DNA of 64,000 bases from Sphingomonas kyeonggiensis (GTDB lineage: Bacteria; Pseudomonadota; Alphaproteobacteria; Sphingomonadales; Sphingomonadaceae). Positions 8,073-16,292 of the stretch are shown piece after piece. The stretch covers positions 434,001-498,000 of the forward strand of contig NZ_JACHLN010000002.1 in NCBI RefSeq assembly GCF_014204495.1. The letters run 5' to 3'. Each line of letters begins with the position of its first letter. Position 1 is the first letter of the stretch. The translations under genes and the position numbers were made by a program. The notes beneath the pieces are model-generated. The model worked only from the letters and a program-made list of their open reading frames with translations, did no database searches and was not told where the DNA came from.

Positions 8073-8107
8073 CACTCTCTCCAAGTCTTTGGTTTAGATT
8101 GCGAAAC

Positions 8108-8133
8108 AACCCATTTGGGTAAGGAAGAGTTCC
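8108..8133 (-). promoter_or_regulatory. EcfG-like general-stress promoter for the 25-residue peptide
   Basis: On the minus strand GGAAC (8133-8129) is followed after exactly 17 bp by GGTT (8111-8108). This matches the EcfG pattern GGAAC-N16/17-CGTT except for one base. It lies 35 bp upstream of the peptide's ATG. The -10 block also falls in a small palindrome, ACCCA-TT-TGGGT. Confidence 0.42.
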
Positions 8134-8171
8134 CGCTGGAACCCGACGCGTTGTTGCTGCACTGAACGGCG

Positions 8172-9563
8172 ATGACCGATGGCCTCCCCCAGCCCCGCCG
8201 CACCCTGGCGATCGCTGCCGTTTCGTTCGGATCGGCGTTGGTGGTGATCGACGGGGCCATCGCAACCGTGGCTCTGCCCACCATCGCCCGCGACCTGCAC
8301 ATCGAGAGCTCTGCCGCGGTCTCGATCGTGACGGTCTACCAGCTCGTGCTGGTCATGCTGCTGCTGCCGCTCGCCGGACTAGGCGAGCGGATCGGCCTGA
8401 AGCGGATGTACCAGATCGGGCAGCTCGTCTTCACCGTTGCGACGGTCCTTTGCTTCTTCGCCAAGAGCCTGCCCTTCCTGCTCATTGTCCGCGCCGCGCA
8501 GGCGGCGGGTGCGGCGGCAGCGCTCAGCGTATCTTCGGCGCTGATCCGCCAGATCTATCCGGCCAAGCATCTCGGACGCGGGCTGGGCATCAACTCGGTG
8601 GTGGTTTCCAGTTCGGCCGCGCTCGCGCCCACCCTTGGCGGGCTCGTGCTGGCCATAGGTCCCTGGCCCTGGGTGTTTGCCTCCGCCGTACCTTTCGCCA
8701 TCGCCAGCCTGTTGTTCGGGCGTGCCCTGCCTGGGAGCGAGCCGCGCGACGAGCCGTTCGACGTGCTGGGCGCGCTGCTCTGTGCCGGCATGTTTGGGCT
8801 GGTGATCGGTGGGCTGGAAAGCGCCGTGCATGGCGACAGCCCGGTGGTCTCGGGCGCGGTGGTGATTGCGGGCGCGACGATCGGCCTGCTGTTCGTCCGG
8901 CGGGAATTGCGCGAGCCCAAGCCGATCCTGCCGGTCGATCTGCTGGCGCGTCCGGTGCTCGCCTTGTCGGTGGTCGGGGCCTTCACCGCGTTCATCGCGA
9001 CGATGACGCTGCTGCTATCCCTGCCCTTCCGGCTCCAGCACGGCTATGGCTTCGCGCCTTCCGAAGTCGGCGCGGTGATCGCGCCCTGGCCGCTCACAAC
9101 GATGATCGTCGCGCCGCTCGCCGGCTCGCTGTCCGATCGCTATCCGGCGGGCGCGCTCGGCGCGATCGGCATGGTGATCGCGGTGGCCGGGTTGATCTTC
9201 CTCGCATTCCTGCCTGCGGACCCAAGCTGGTTCGACGTCGCCTGGCGGATGTCGCTCACGGGTGCCGGCTTCGGCATGTTCCTGTCGCCCAATGCCCGGC
9301 TGATCATCGGCTCGGCGCCGATTGATCGGGCGGCGGCGGCAGGCGGGCTGGTCTCCACGACGCGGATGGTGGGGCAGGCGACGGGCGCGACGCTGGTGGC
9401 TGCGCTGCTGGCGCTGAGCATTGGCGGCGGGACGGTGCCCGCACTCGTCGCGGCCGGGCTGGCGACCATTGCCGGGCTGTGCAGCTTCGCGCGGCTGCGC
9501 CCAGCGATCCGCAACCCCCGCAGTGCCGAGACCGAGGACGTCCAGCCGGCAAAGCTGCGCTGA
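8172..9563 (+). CDS. MFS drug transporter, DHA2 (EmrB/QacA) type
   Basis: A 463-residue inner-membrane protein with many hydrophobic segments. The motif VVIDGAIATVALPTIARDL in the first helix is the signature of the DHA2 branch, and GLGERIGLKRMYQIG is the cytoplasmic loop 2-3 motif. DHA2 pumps usually have 14 helices and export cationic drugs or metabolites using the proton gradient; the substrate here is unknown. There is no partner membrane-fusion protein next to it. The Shine-Dalgarno sequence is weak. Confidence 0.88.
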   Translation: MTDGLPQPRRTLAIAAVSFGSALVVIDGAIATVALPTIARDLHIESSAAVSIVTVYQLVLVMLLLPLAGLGERIGLKRMYQIGQLVFTVATVLCFFAKSLPFLLIVRAAQAAGAAAALSVSSALIRQIYPAKHLGRGLGINSVVVSSSAALAPTLGGLVLAIGPWPWVFASAVPFAIASLLFGRALPGSEPRDEPFDVLGALLCAGMFGLVIGGLESAVHGDSPVVSGAVVIAGATIGLLFVRRELREPKPILPVDLLARPVLALSVVGAFTAFIATMTLLLSLPFRLQHGYGFAPSEVGAVIAPWPLTTMIVAPLAGSLSDRYPAGALGAIGMVIAVAGLIFLAFLPADPSWFDVAWRMSLTGAGFGMFLSPNARLIIGSAPIDRAAAAGGLVSTTRMVGQATGATLVAALLALSIGGGTVPALVAAGLATIAGLCSFARLRPAIRNPRSAETEDVQPAKLR

Positions 9564-9646
9564 TCGAACATATCTTGATGTGATTGGCGGCCGTGCCTGC
9601 AATCGTTCGTTGCGGTTCCGTCGCGGAAAGGCCTAGAGGCGCTTCC

Positions 9647-10978
9647 ATGGCCGCCGAAGCAACGCATCCATTCGCCGTTCCCAACTTCCGCTATTATTTC
9701 CTGGCGCGCCTCTCGGCCACGCTCGGGCAGATGGCGATGGTGATCGTGATCGGCTGGCAGGTCTATGACATCGCCCGGCGGACGATGACGGTGAAGGAAG
9801 CGGCCTTTCAGCTCGGGCTGATCGGCGTCGCACAGTTCCTGCCCCTGCTCTTCCTATCGCTGTTCGCCGGCTGGGTCGCGGACCGGCTCGACCGGCGCTG
9901 GATCGCTCGTGCCTCGGTGGCGCTCGAAGCATTCTGCGCGATCAGCCTGGGTGTGCTGACCTATACCGACACGATCAGCCTGCCGGCCCTGTTCGGCATT
10001 GCCGCGCTGCTCGGCGTCGCGCGTGCCTTTGCCAGCCCGGCACTGAGCGCGCTCTCGCCCAACCTCGTGCCCAAGGCGATCCTGCCGACCGCGATCGCGC
10101 TGAGCTCGCTCTCGTGGCAGATCGGCACCGTGATCGGGCCGGCGATGGGCGGTTATCTCTATGCGGCGGCGGACTGGCTCTCCTACGCGGTGGCGGGGGG
10201 ATTGTTCCTGCTGTCCCTGGTCATGCTCATGCTGATCGGACCCGTGCCGCGTACCGCGCGCAAGTTCAGCGGCAGCCCCTGGGCGCAGATGGTCGACGGG
10301 TTGCACTATGTCCGGCGGAACCGGCTCGTGCTTGGCGCGATCTCGCTCGACCTGTTCGCGGTGCTTCTCGGCGGCGCGACGGCGATGCTGCCAGTCTATG
10401 CCCGCGACATCCTCGAGGTCGGCTCGGCCGGGCTCGGGCATCTGCGCGCGGCGCCGGCGGTGGGCGCGGTGCTGACGGCGGTGTTCTTCTCCTGGCGGCC
10501 GCTCAGGAGCGATGTGGGCGTGAAGATGCTGCTCGCGGTGGCGCTGTTCGGCTTCGCAACGGTGATCTTCGGCCTCTCTGCGCCCTTGCTGGTACCGGTG
10601 CTGGGGCCGAGCGCGATCGGACATGATACCGCGCCGGCGGTATTGATCGCCTTGTTCGCGCTGTTCGTGCTCGGCGCAGCCGACATGGTCTCGGTCTATG
10701 TCCGCCAGTCGCTGATCCAGCTCTATACGCCGGACGAGATGCGAGGCCGGGTCGGTGCGGTGTCCACCTTGTTCATTTCCGGCTCGAACGAGCTGGGCGA
10801 GGCCGAATCGGGTTTCCTCGCCGCGCTCATCGGTCCGGTCGCCGCTGTGGTTGGCGGCGGCATCGGCGCGATCCTTGTCACGATCGCCTGGGCCAAGCTA
10901 TTTCCGGAGTTGAGGCGGGCTCGAACCTTCGATCCTCCGGCCAATCTTGAGATTCCTCCTAAGGAGATGACGACATGA
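9647..10978 (+). CDS. MFS transporter, DHA3/EntS-like
   Basis: A 443-residue inner-membrane protein. The start [20 protein letters not shown] and the loop motif [12 protein letters not shown] are typical of the MFS_3 group, which includes enterobactin exporter EntS. The ATG at 9647 is preferred over a TTG at 9584 because AGAGG precedes it and the upstream residues look non-coding. Its TGA overlaps the ATG of cysK (ATGA at 10975-10978), so the two are translationally coupled. That hints at an exporter linked to cysteine or O-acetylserine, which is only an inference. Confidence 0.87.
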   Translation: MAAEATHPFAVPNFRYYFLARLSATLGQMAMVIVIGWQVYDIARRTMTVKEAAFQLGLIGVAQFLPLLFLSLFAGWVADRLDRRWIARASVALEAFCAISLGVLTYTDTISLPALFGIAALLGVARAFASPALSALSPNLVPKAILPTAIALSSLSWQIGTVIGPAMGGYLYAAADWLSYAVAGGLFLLSLVMLMLIGPVPRTARKFSGSPWAQMVDGLHYVRRNRLVLGAISLDLFAVLLGGATAMLPVYARDILEVGSAGLGHLRAAPAVGAVLTAVFFSWRPLRSDVGVKMLLAVALFGFATVIFGLSAPLLVPVLGPSAIGHDTAPAVLIALFALFVLGAADMVSVYVRQSLIQLYTPDEMRGRVGAVSTLFISGSNELGEAESGFLAALIGPVAAVVGGGIGAILVTIAWAKLFPELRRARTFDPPANLEIPPKEMTT

Positions 10979-11895
10979 AGGCCAATACGATCCTCGAAAC
11001 GATCGGCAACACGCCGCACATCCGGGTAGGCAAGCTGTTCCCGGACGCGGAAGTCTGGATCAAGTCCGAGCGCACCAACCCGGGCGGCTCGATCAAGGAC
11101 CGCATCGCGCTGGCGATGATCGAGGCAGCCGAGAAGGACGGCAGCCTGCAGCCGGGCGGCACGATCGTGGAGCCGACCAGCGGCAACACCGGCGTCGGCC
11201 TGGCGATGGTCGCGGCGGTGAAGGGCTACAAGCTGATCCTCGTGATGCCCGAGAGCATGAGCCTCGAGCGCCGCCGCCTGATGCTCGCCTATGGCGCGAC
11301 CTTCGACCTGACGCCGCGCGAAAAGGGCATGAAGGGCGCGATCGAGCGTGCGATGGAGATCGTCGAGACGACTCCGGGCGCCTGGATGCCGCAGCAGTTC
11401 GAGAACCCGGCGAACATCGACGTGCATCACCGCACCACGGCGCAGGAGATCCTCAACGACTTCGCCGACACCCCGATCGACGTGGTGATCACCGGCGTCG
11501 GCACCGGCGGCCACATCACCGGGGTTGCCGAGACGCTCAAGAAGGCGTGGCCGAAGGTGAAGGTCTATGCGGTCGAGCCTGAGCTTTCGCCGGTGATCTC
11601 GGGCGGCCAGCCCGGCCCGCACCCGATCCAGGGCATCGGCGCGGGCTTCGTTCCGCGCAACCTCCACACCGATGCGATCGACGGCGTGATCAAGGTCGAT
11701 GCCGGTGTCGCCAAGGACATGGCGCGTCGTGCAGCACGCGAGGAAGGCATGCTGGTTGGCATCTCTTCGGGGGCGACTCTGGCTGCGATTCTGCAGAAAT
11801 TGCCCGATCTTCCGGAGGGCGTCCGGGTGCTCGGGTTCAATTATGATACAGGTGAGCGCTATTTGAGCGTTCCAGACTTCCTTCCGGAGAGCTGA
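10975..11895 (+). CDS. cysK: Cysteine synthase A (O-acetylserine sulfhydrylase)
   Basis: A 306-residue PLP enzyme that makes cysteine from O-acetylserine and sulfide. The PLP lysine lies in NPGGSIKDR near residue 42, the substrate loop is PTSGNTG near 65, and the phosphate-binding glycine loop is [10 protein letters not shown] near 178. Its length equals the usual 305-320. GISSGAT near the C terminus is also conserved. It overlaps the upstream MFS gene by 4 bp. A hairpin at 11926-11947 follows. Confidence 0.95.
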   Translation: MKANTILETIGNTPHIRVGKLFPDAEVWIKSERTNPGGSIKDRIALAMIEAAEKDGSLQPGGTIVEPTSGNTGVGLAMVAAVKGYKLILVMPESMSLERRRLMLAYGATFDLTPREKGMKGAIERAMEIVETTPGAWMPQQFENPANIDVHHRTTAQEILNDFADTPIDVVITGVGTGGHITGVAETLKKAWPKVKVYAVEPELSPVISGGQPGPHPIQGIGAGFVPRNLHTDAIDGVIKVDAGVAKDMARRAAREEGMLVGISSGATLAAILQKLPDLPEGVRVLGFNYDTGERYLSVPDFLPES

Positions 11896-11925
11896 GGCAC
11901 TGGAATTAACTCCCGATTAACGCTA

Positions 11926-11947
11926 GTTTTCCCGAGTCGGGGAAAAC
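11926..11947 (+). terminator. Hairpin after cysK
   Basis: GTTTTCCC and GGGAAAAC form an 8-bp stem 30 bp after the cysK stop. Only a short T-rich stretch follows, so it is a possible terminator at best. Confidence 0.35.
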
Positions 11948-11970
11948 GTCGTTTCCGGGGGGAATTCGTC

Positions 11971-12282
11971 GTGCGCAATGCAATGATCCTGGTGAGCGTG
12001 ATGCTTGCCATTTATCTGGGGTGGCCGCTGGCTTTCGGGGGGAAGCAGCGCGGGCTGGAAACGCCGGCCGAAGCGCGCGGTGTGGCGGCCGCCCCAGTCT
12101 CCACCATCAAGCACAAGCCGGTGGCGCTGGCGGCCGCGGCACCGGCTCGTCCGGAGAGCTGCTACAAGCGCTACCAGCGCGAAGTGAAGCTCTGCATCGG
12201 CGAGAGCACCGCGGCGGCCTGCAAGCTGGGTGCGGCGGACCATTGGGACATGTGCGAGGCCACCGGCTTCTGGCCGGACTGA
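11971..12282 (+). CDS. Small anchored or secreted protein with four cysteines
   Basis: A 103-residue protein beginning with GTG after GGGGGGA. Residues 1-22 (MILVSVMLAIYLGWPLAF) form a signal anchor. An Ala/Pro-rich linker follows, then a compact C-terminal domain with four cysteines (ESCYKRYQREVKLC, ACKLG, MCEATG) that could form two disulfides in the periplasm. I do not recognise the family. Confidence 0.65.
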   Translation: MRNAMILVSVMLAIYLGWPLAFGGKQRGLETPAEARGVAAAPVSTIKHKPVALAAAAPARPESCYKRYQREVKLCIGESTAAACKLGAADHWDMCEATGFWPD

Positions 12283-12374
12283 ACCCCGCCGTCCCGCGCT
12301 GAGCCGAAGCCTGCGGCGTTTCGGCGCCGCAATGGTTCCAACCTGCCTGCTTCTGCGTTATGGGCGGCGACCCC

Positions 12375-13814
12375 ATGGCGACCCTTTCCTTTCCTCGCAG
12401 CTTTGCAGGCTCTTCGCGCCCCGTCTCGCCCGTGATCGTGGCGGTGCTCGGGCTTGTCATGCTCCTGGCGATCGCGGGGCCGGTCTGGCTCGTCGCGCAC
12501 ACGCCCCGAACCGTCATCGGCAAGACCAAGGCGCCGGTGAAGGTCTCGCACCGGGTGGTGCCCAAGGACGAGCTGCCGGCCGTGGAACCGGTCGAGCTGC
12601 AGGTCGTCACGCCGGATGACGCGCGGGCCTGGAACGCCTCGGTCCCCTTCTCCACCCTGCCCAACCCCGCCGCCCGGCCGTTCAACATCTTCGGCACCGA
12701 GGACAGTCGCGAACGTGCGGTCGATTGCCTGGCTGCCGCGGTCTATTACGAGGCCGGCGACGATGCCGTGGGGGAAAGGGCCGTGGCGCAGGTGATCATC
12801 AACCGCGCGAGGCATCCCGCTTTCCCGAAAACCATCTGCGGCGTCGTGTTCCAGGGATTCGAACGCTCGACCGGCTGCCAGTTCACTTTCACCTGTGACG
12901 GGGCGATGCTGCGCTATACGCCGACAACCGCGGCCTGGGAGCGCGCGCGCTATGTCGCCCGCAGCGCATTGACCGGATCGGTGTACAAGCCCGTCGGCCA
13001 CGCCACCCACTACCACACCGACTGGGTCGTCCCCTATTGGAGCGCCAGCCTGGAGAAGATCACCGAGGTCCATACCCACCTGTTCTTCCGCTGGAGCGGC
13101 TGGTGGGGCACCCCGCCCGCCTTCAACCGGACCTATGCCGGCGTCGAACCGAACATCGGCCTGATGGCCCGCCTGTCCCCCGCCAACTTCAAGAGCGACC
13201 CGGCCCTCGACGCATTGCTGCCCGGCGCGGCGGGCGGCGACGGCGCGTTCATCGACCCCGCATCGATCCCGACCAGCGCGATCCCCGCGCCGATGGCGGT
13301 CGAAGGCGGCGGCGAATCGAACAACTTCATGCTCACCCTGCCCGCCGGCATGAACCCCGACGCCTTTGCCGCGCTCGCGATCCGCACCTGCGGCGAGCGC
13401 CCTTATTGCAAGTTCATGGCCTGGGCCGACCCCAAGCAGACCCCGGCAAAGCTGCCGCTCGGCAGCAGCCAGGTGTCGACCATGTCGTTCAGCTACCTGC
13501 GCGACGAGGCGCAGGGCTTCGCCAAGGCGCTGTGGAACTGCCAGCAGTTCCGCCGCCCGAGCCCGGTCCAGTGCATGCGCGCCCAGATCGCCGCCGCTCC
13601 GGAGGCGGCCCCCGCGCCCGCCGCGACGCCGCTGCCCGGCACCGGCCCGCTGAGCGCGCCCGCGCCGCTGGCCGGCGTGCGCCGCAAGGTCGACGCGGTT
13701 GCCCCGCCGGCGACCGCGCCCGCCAATGTCCCCGCGCAGGGCAAGGGCGCGGTGAGCTTCAGCCTGCCGGTGCCCCGGCCCTCGCCGACCCCGCGGCCGA
13801 CGCCCGTTCCCTGA
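12375..13814 (+). CDS. Cell-wall hydrolase, SleB (Hydrolase_2) family
   Basis: A 479-residue protein with one N-terminal membrane anchor (VIVAVLGLVMLLAIAGPVW). The SleB-like lytic domain spans about residues 110-240: DCLAAAVYYEAGDD carries the catalytic glutamate, and AVAQVIINRARHP and CGVVFQG are diagnostic. The C-terminal 200 residues are proline- and alanine-rich and probably reach through the periplasm. It should cleave peptidoglycan during growth or division. The start is uncertain: the ATG at 12360 is an alternative and neither has a strong Shine-Dalgarno sequence. Confidence 0.85.
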   Translation: MATLSFPRSFAGSSRPVSPVIVAVLGLVMLLAIAGPVWLVAHTPRTVIGKTKAPVKVSHRVVPKDELPAVEPVELQVVTPDDARAWNASVPFSTLPNPAARPFNIFGTEDSRERAVDCLAAAVYYEAGDDAVGERAVAQVIINRARHPAFPKTICGVVFQGFERSTGCQFTFTCDGAMLRYTPTTAAWERARYVARSALTGSVYKPVGHATHYHTDWVVPYWSASLEKITEVHTHLFFRWSGWWGTPPAFNRTYAGVEPNIGLMARLSPANFKSDPALDALLPGAAGGDGAFIDPASIPTSAIPAPMAVEGGGESNNFMLTLPAGMNPDAFAALAIRTCGERPYCKFMAWADPKQTPAKLPLGSSQVSTMSFSYLRDEAQGFAKALWNCQQFRRPSPVQCMRAQIAAAPEAAPAPAATPLPGTGPLSAPAPLAGVRRKVDAVAPPATAPANVPAQGKGAVSFSLPVPRPSPTPRPTPVP

Positions 13815-13856
13815 CCGGTTGAAAGAGCGGCCGGCGAGAAGCCGGCCCGGTCAGGG
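13809..13856 (+). terminator. Nested hairpin at the end of the SleB-family gene
   Basis: CCCTGACCGG and CCGGTCAGGG form the outer stem, with GCCGGC pairing inside. The outer stem begins within the last codons and includes the stop TGA. There is no T-run directly after it, but a second hairpin with T-run follows at 13878. Confidence 0.5.
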
Positions 13857-13877
13857 GAACATCTGAAATCCTACATT

Positions 13878-13900
13878 GCAAGGGGGCGTGCCCCTTTTGC
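13878..13900 (+). terminator. Intrinsic terminator between convergent genes
   Basis: GCAAGGGG and CCCCTTTTGC form a short GC stem with the T-run built into its 3' side. It sits between the convergent SleB-family gene and the PH-domain gene, so it probably ends transcription from the left. Confidence 0.5.
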
Positions 13901-13923
13901 TCCCCTCCTTGGAAGAGAGGGGA
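13900..13923. repeat. Short CTCCCCTCC inverted repeat
   Basis: TCCCCTC and GAGGGGA pair across a 9-bp centre. A closely related element is at 16260-16283, also next to the 3' end of a minus-strand gene. This is a small repeat family distinct from the long palindromic repeats. Confidence 0.5.
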
Positions 13924-13942
13924 ATCGAGGGAGGGATTGCTG

Positions 13943-15391
13943 CTAGTCCACCTTCGCCGCCAGCGCCTCGGCCAGCGCCAGCGCGGCGTCCAGCGGGGCG
14001 TCGCTGACATTGGGGCGGTGCCAGCCGCTGGCGCCCGCGGTATCGACCGAGACTGTCGCCACGCCGAGCCAGCGCTGGAGCAGGCCCTGGCGCACGGTAA
14101 GCGTCTGGATCGAGTCGAAGGGCACCACCCAGTCGCGCTGGGACAGCACGCCGCGCATCACCTGCAGGCTGGTGTCGCGCAGCGCATAGCGGTGATGCGC
14201 GCGCTGGAAGAGCGCGACGATCACGGGGACCGGCACGAGCAGCAGCCCCCACCAGAGCAGCGGCAGGAACCAGCCCGCGATGGCGAAGACCAGCGCGACC
14301 GGCATGCCGTGGCGCAGCGCCGAGCGAAGGATATGGGCCGGGGCCACCGGGCGCAGCCCGACGCGCTCGAAGGTCGGCAGCGGCGTGGCGGCGAGCACCT
14401 CCGCCGCTTCCTCCTTCGTGGCGAAGGGCGCGAGCCCCTGGCGGCCCGAGGGATCGGTGCTGCCGCCGAGCGTCTGCACCTCGACGCTGTTCCAGCCCAG
14501 CCGCCCGGAGATCATGCCGCGATGGACGAGGCCGAGCTGGATGCGGCGATCGGCGATCACGACTTCGGAGCGGGTGAGCAGGCCGCGCACCCGGCGGAAG
14601 CGCCCGGCTTCATGGGTGAGCGTGAAGCCATAGTCGCGCAACAGGGTGCGGACGATGCCGGCGACCAGGCTGACCAGCAGCGCAAGCCCGGCGACCAGCA
14701 CCAGCGCGACGATGCTGAACCGCGCGACGGCGACGCGCTGGGCTTCGCCGAACAGCTCCTCCCAATCGAGCTGGAGGATCTCGCCGAGATAATGGAGACC
14801 GCCATAGATCGCGGCGATCCAGACGAGCGAGAAGCCGAATACCCCCTCGATCAGCACGCGGCCGAGCGACATGGCGAAGATCGTGCGGCGCTCCGGGGCA
14901 GGTTCCGGCGCGGCGGCATCGCCGGCCTGCGCCACGGCGGCGGGCGAATGGCTGCGGAGCAAGGCGCGCAGCCGCTCGGCTTCGGCCAGCGAGACGCTGT
15001 CGAGATGGGCCTCCTCCTTCTCGCCCCCGCCGGTCTCGAGCTTGACCAGCGCCAGGCCGACGATCCGGGCGAACGGGCCGCGCTCGATCGAGACGTCCTG
15101 GATGCGCGCACGCGGGATCGAGCGACGGCTGCGGCGCAATACGCCCTGCTGGATCAGCACTTCCTCCGCGCCGATCCGGTAGGTGAAGCACCACCAGTCG
15201 AGAAAGGTCATCAGGATCACGGCGGCCGCGATCGCGCCAAAGGCCCCGAAGGCCAGTACCGGATGGAATTCCTTGCCGGCAAAGCCCAGCGCCAGCGGCG
15301 GGACGACGAGCGTCGAGGGCGCGCGCTTGATGAAGCGCAGGATCACGGTGAGGACGTGCAGGCGCTGGGGCCGCGCTTCGGCCTCAGTCAT
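13943..15391 (-). CDS. PH-domain (bPH2) membrane protein, YdbT-like
   Basis: A 482-residue membrane protein with paired hydrophobic helices, each followed by a bacterial PH domain (bPH2). The repeated theme TYRIGAEEVLIQQGVLRR near the start and YALRDTSLQVMRGVLSQ near the end marks the domains. YdbT-type proteins work with a smaller YdbS partner; the pair is linked to membrane-protein or envelope stress, but the exact role is unsettled. The start at 15391 overlaps the YdbS-like gene by 8 bp, so translation is coupled. Confidence 0.85.
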   Translation of the reverse strand: MTEAEARPQRLHVLTVILRFIKRAPSTLVVPPLALGFAGKEFHPVLAFGAFGAIAAAVILMTFLDWWCFTYRIGAEEVLIQQGVLRRSRRSIPRARIQDVSIERGPFARIVGLALVKLETGGGEKEEAHLDSVSLAEAERLRALLRSHSPAAVAQAGDAAAPEPAPERRTIFAMSLGRVLIEGVFGFSLVWIAAIYGGLHYLGEILQLDWEELFGEAQRVAVARFSIVALVLVAGLALLVSLVAGIVRTLLRDYGFTLTHEAGRFRRVRGLLTRSEVVIADRRIQLGLVHRGMISGRLGWNSVEVQTLGGSTDPSGRQGLAPFATKEEAAEVLAATPLPTFERVGLRPVAPAHILRSALRHGMPVALVFAIAGWFLPLLWWGLLLVPVPVIVALFQRAHHRYALRDTSLQVMRGVLSQRDWVVPFDSIQTLTVRQGLLQRWLGVATVSVDTAGASGWHRPNVSDAPLDAALALAEALAAKVD

Positions 15392-15863
15392 GCGCGGCGC
15401 TGCCGATGCGCTCGCGGATCGCATCACGGATTGCCTCGGCGGTGGCGCGGGCGACGCCGGGCAGGATCACGACATTGTCGTCGGTGCCGGCGGTGTGGAG
15501 GACAAGCGTGGCGACCTTGAACAGCCGCTCCAGCACATCCTGCTGGACGTCGATATGCTGGACGCGCAGCACCGGCACGATCGTGTGGACCCGGGTGAAC
15601 AGGCCATGCTCGACATGGAGCTCGGTGCCGGTGAAGGCATAGCCCCAGCGCCGCCAGCGGCGCGGCGGCGCGAGCACGACCATCCACAGCGCGAGAAGGA
15701 TGACCGGGGCGAGGAACAGGCCCGGCATGGGGAGGTTCGGCACGAACCACTCGGCCGCCCCGGCTGCCACCAGCAGGACGATCGCATTGCGCAGCGCGCG
15801 CAGGCGGATCACGTGAAGCTGCCCACGCTCGAGCGGCGTGAGCGGTACGATGGCCAAGGTCAT
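15384..15863 (-). CDS. PH-domain (bPH2) membrane protein, YdbS-like
   Basis: A 159-residue protein with two hydrophobic helices (AIVLLVAAGAAEWF and LFLAPVILLALWMVVLA) followed by one bPH2 domain (GTELHVEHGLFTRVHTIVPV, VQHIDVQQ). It is the small partner of the downstream YdbT-like protein. The ATG at 15863 is chosen because the frame further upstream runs into the repeat cluster and has no protein-like features. GGAAGG lies about 13 bp before it, which is rather far. Confidence 0.85.
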   Translation of the reverse strand: MTLAIVPLTPLERGQLHVIRLRALRNAIVLLVAAGAAEWFVPNLPMPGLFLAPVILLALWMVVLAPPRRWRRWGYAFTGTELHVEHGLFTRVHTIVPVLRVQHIDVQQDVLERLFKVATLVLHTAGTDDNVVILPGVARATAEAIRDAIRERIGSAAHD

Positions 15864-16009
15864 GAAAACACTATCGCCTTCCCCGGGGTATGGCTCAAGT
15901 GTATTACTGCACCATAGCGGCGGTGATGGGATCATTGTTGCCACTCCCATTTCCCGGCGGAGGCCGGAGGAATTGGCAGTGGATCGCGAGCGCAGCGCGT
16001 TCTTGCTGC

Positions 16010-16084
16010 TCCCCGGCGAAAGCCGGGGCCCAGGGTCGCAAGCGGATCGGCGGAGAAACCCTGGGCCCCGGCTTTCGCCGGGGA
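16010..16084. repeat. Palindromic intergenic repeat, subfamily 2, first element of a repeat cluster
   Basis: The arms at 16010-16036 and 16058-16084 are perfect 27-bp complements built on CCCCGGCGAAAGCCGGGG plus CCCAGGGT. The 429-bp gene-free stretch 15864-16292 holds this element, two other inverted repeats (16144-16216 and 16260-16283) and, next to the YdbS-like gene, its presumed promoter. I see no gene in it. Confidence 0.85.
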
Positions 16085-16143
16085 AGCTGGAGGGTAGACG
16101 CAACGCTGCCTTGGGGTTCGGTGGCCTCGCTTCCACCGTCTCC

Positions 16144-16216
16144 CTGAACTTGTTTCAGGTCCAACGCGCCTCGGGCGATATCCTGTGTGGTGGTTTGGAT
16201 GCTGAAACAAGTTCAG
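16144..16216. repeat. CTGAACTTGTTTCAG inverted repeat
   Basis: CTGAACTTGTTTCAG at 16144-16158 is exactly complementary to CTGAAACAAGTTCAG at 16202-16216. This is a second repeat family, unlike the GC-rich palindrome next to it in sequence but similar in size and spacing. Confidence 0.75.
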
Positions 16217-16259
16217 CATGACGATTGAAGGCGTCGTTCAGCGCTTCAACGCTATTCTG

Positions 16260-16283
16260 CTCCCCTCCTTCCAGGGAGGGGAG
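16260..16283. repeat. Short CTCCCCTCC inverted repeat
   Basis: CTCCCCTCC and GGAGGGGAG form perfect 9-bp arms 10 bp beyond the stop of the acyl-CoA dehydrogenase gene. It may end that minus-strand transcript. It is related to the copy at 13900-13923. Confidence 0.55.
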
Positions 16284-16292
16284 CTGGAGACG

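Noticed and set aside
16010..16084. CRISPR array
   Set aside because: The repeats are dispersed palindromes in separate intergenic regions, without regular spacers or cas genes.
15864..16136. N-terminal extension of the YdbS-like protein through the repeat cluster
   Set aside because: The frame translates the palindromic repeats and has no relation to the family.
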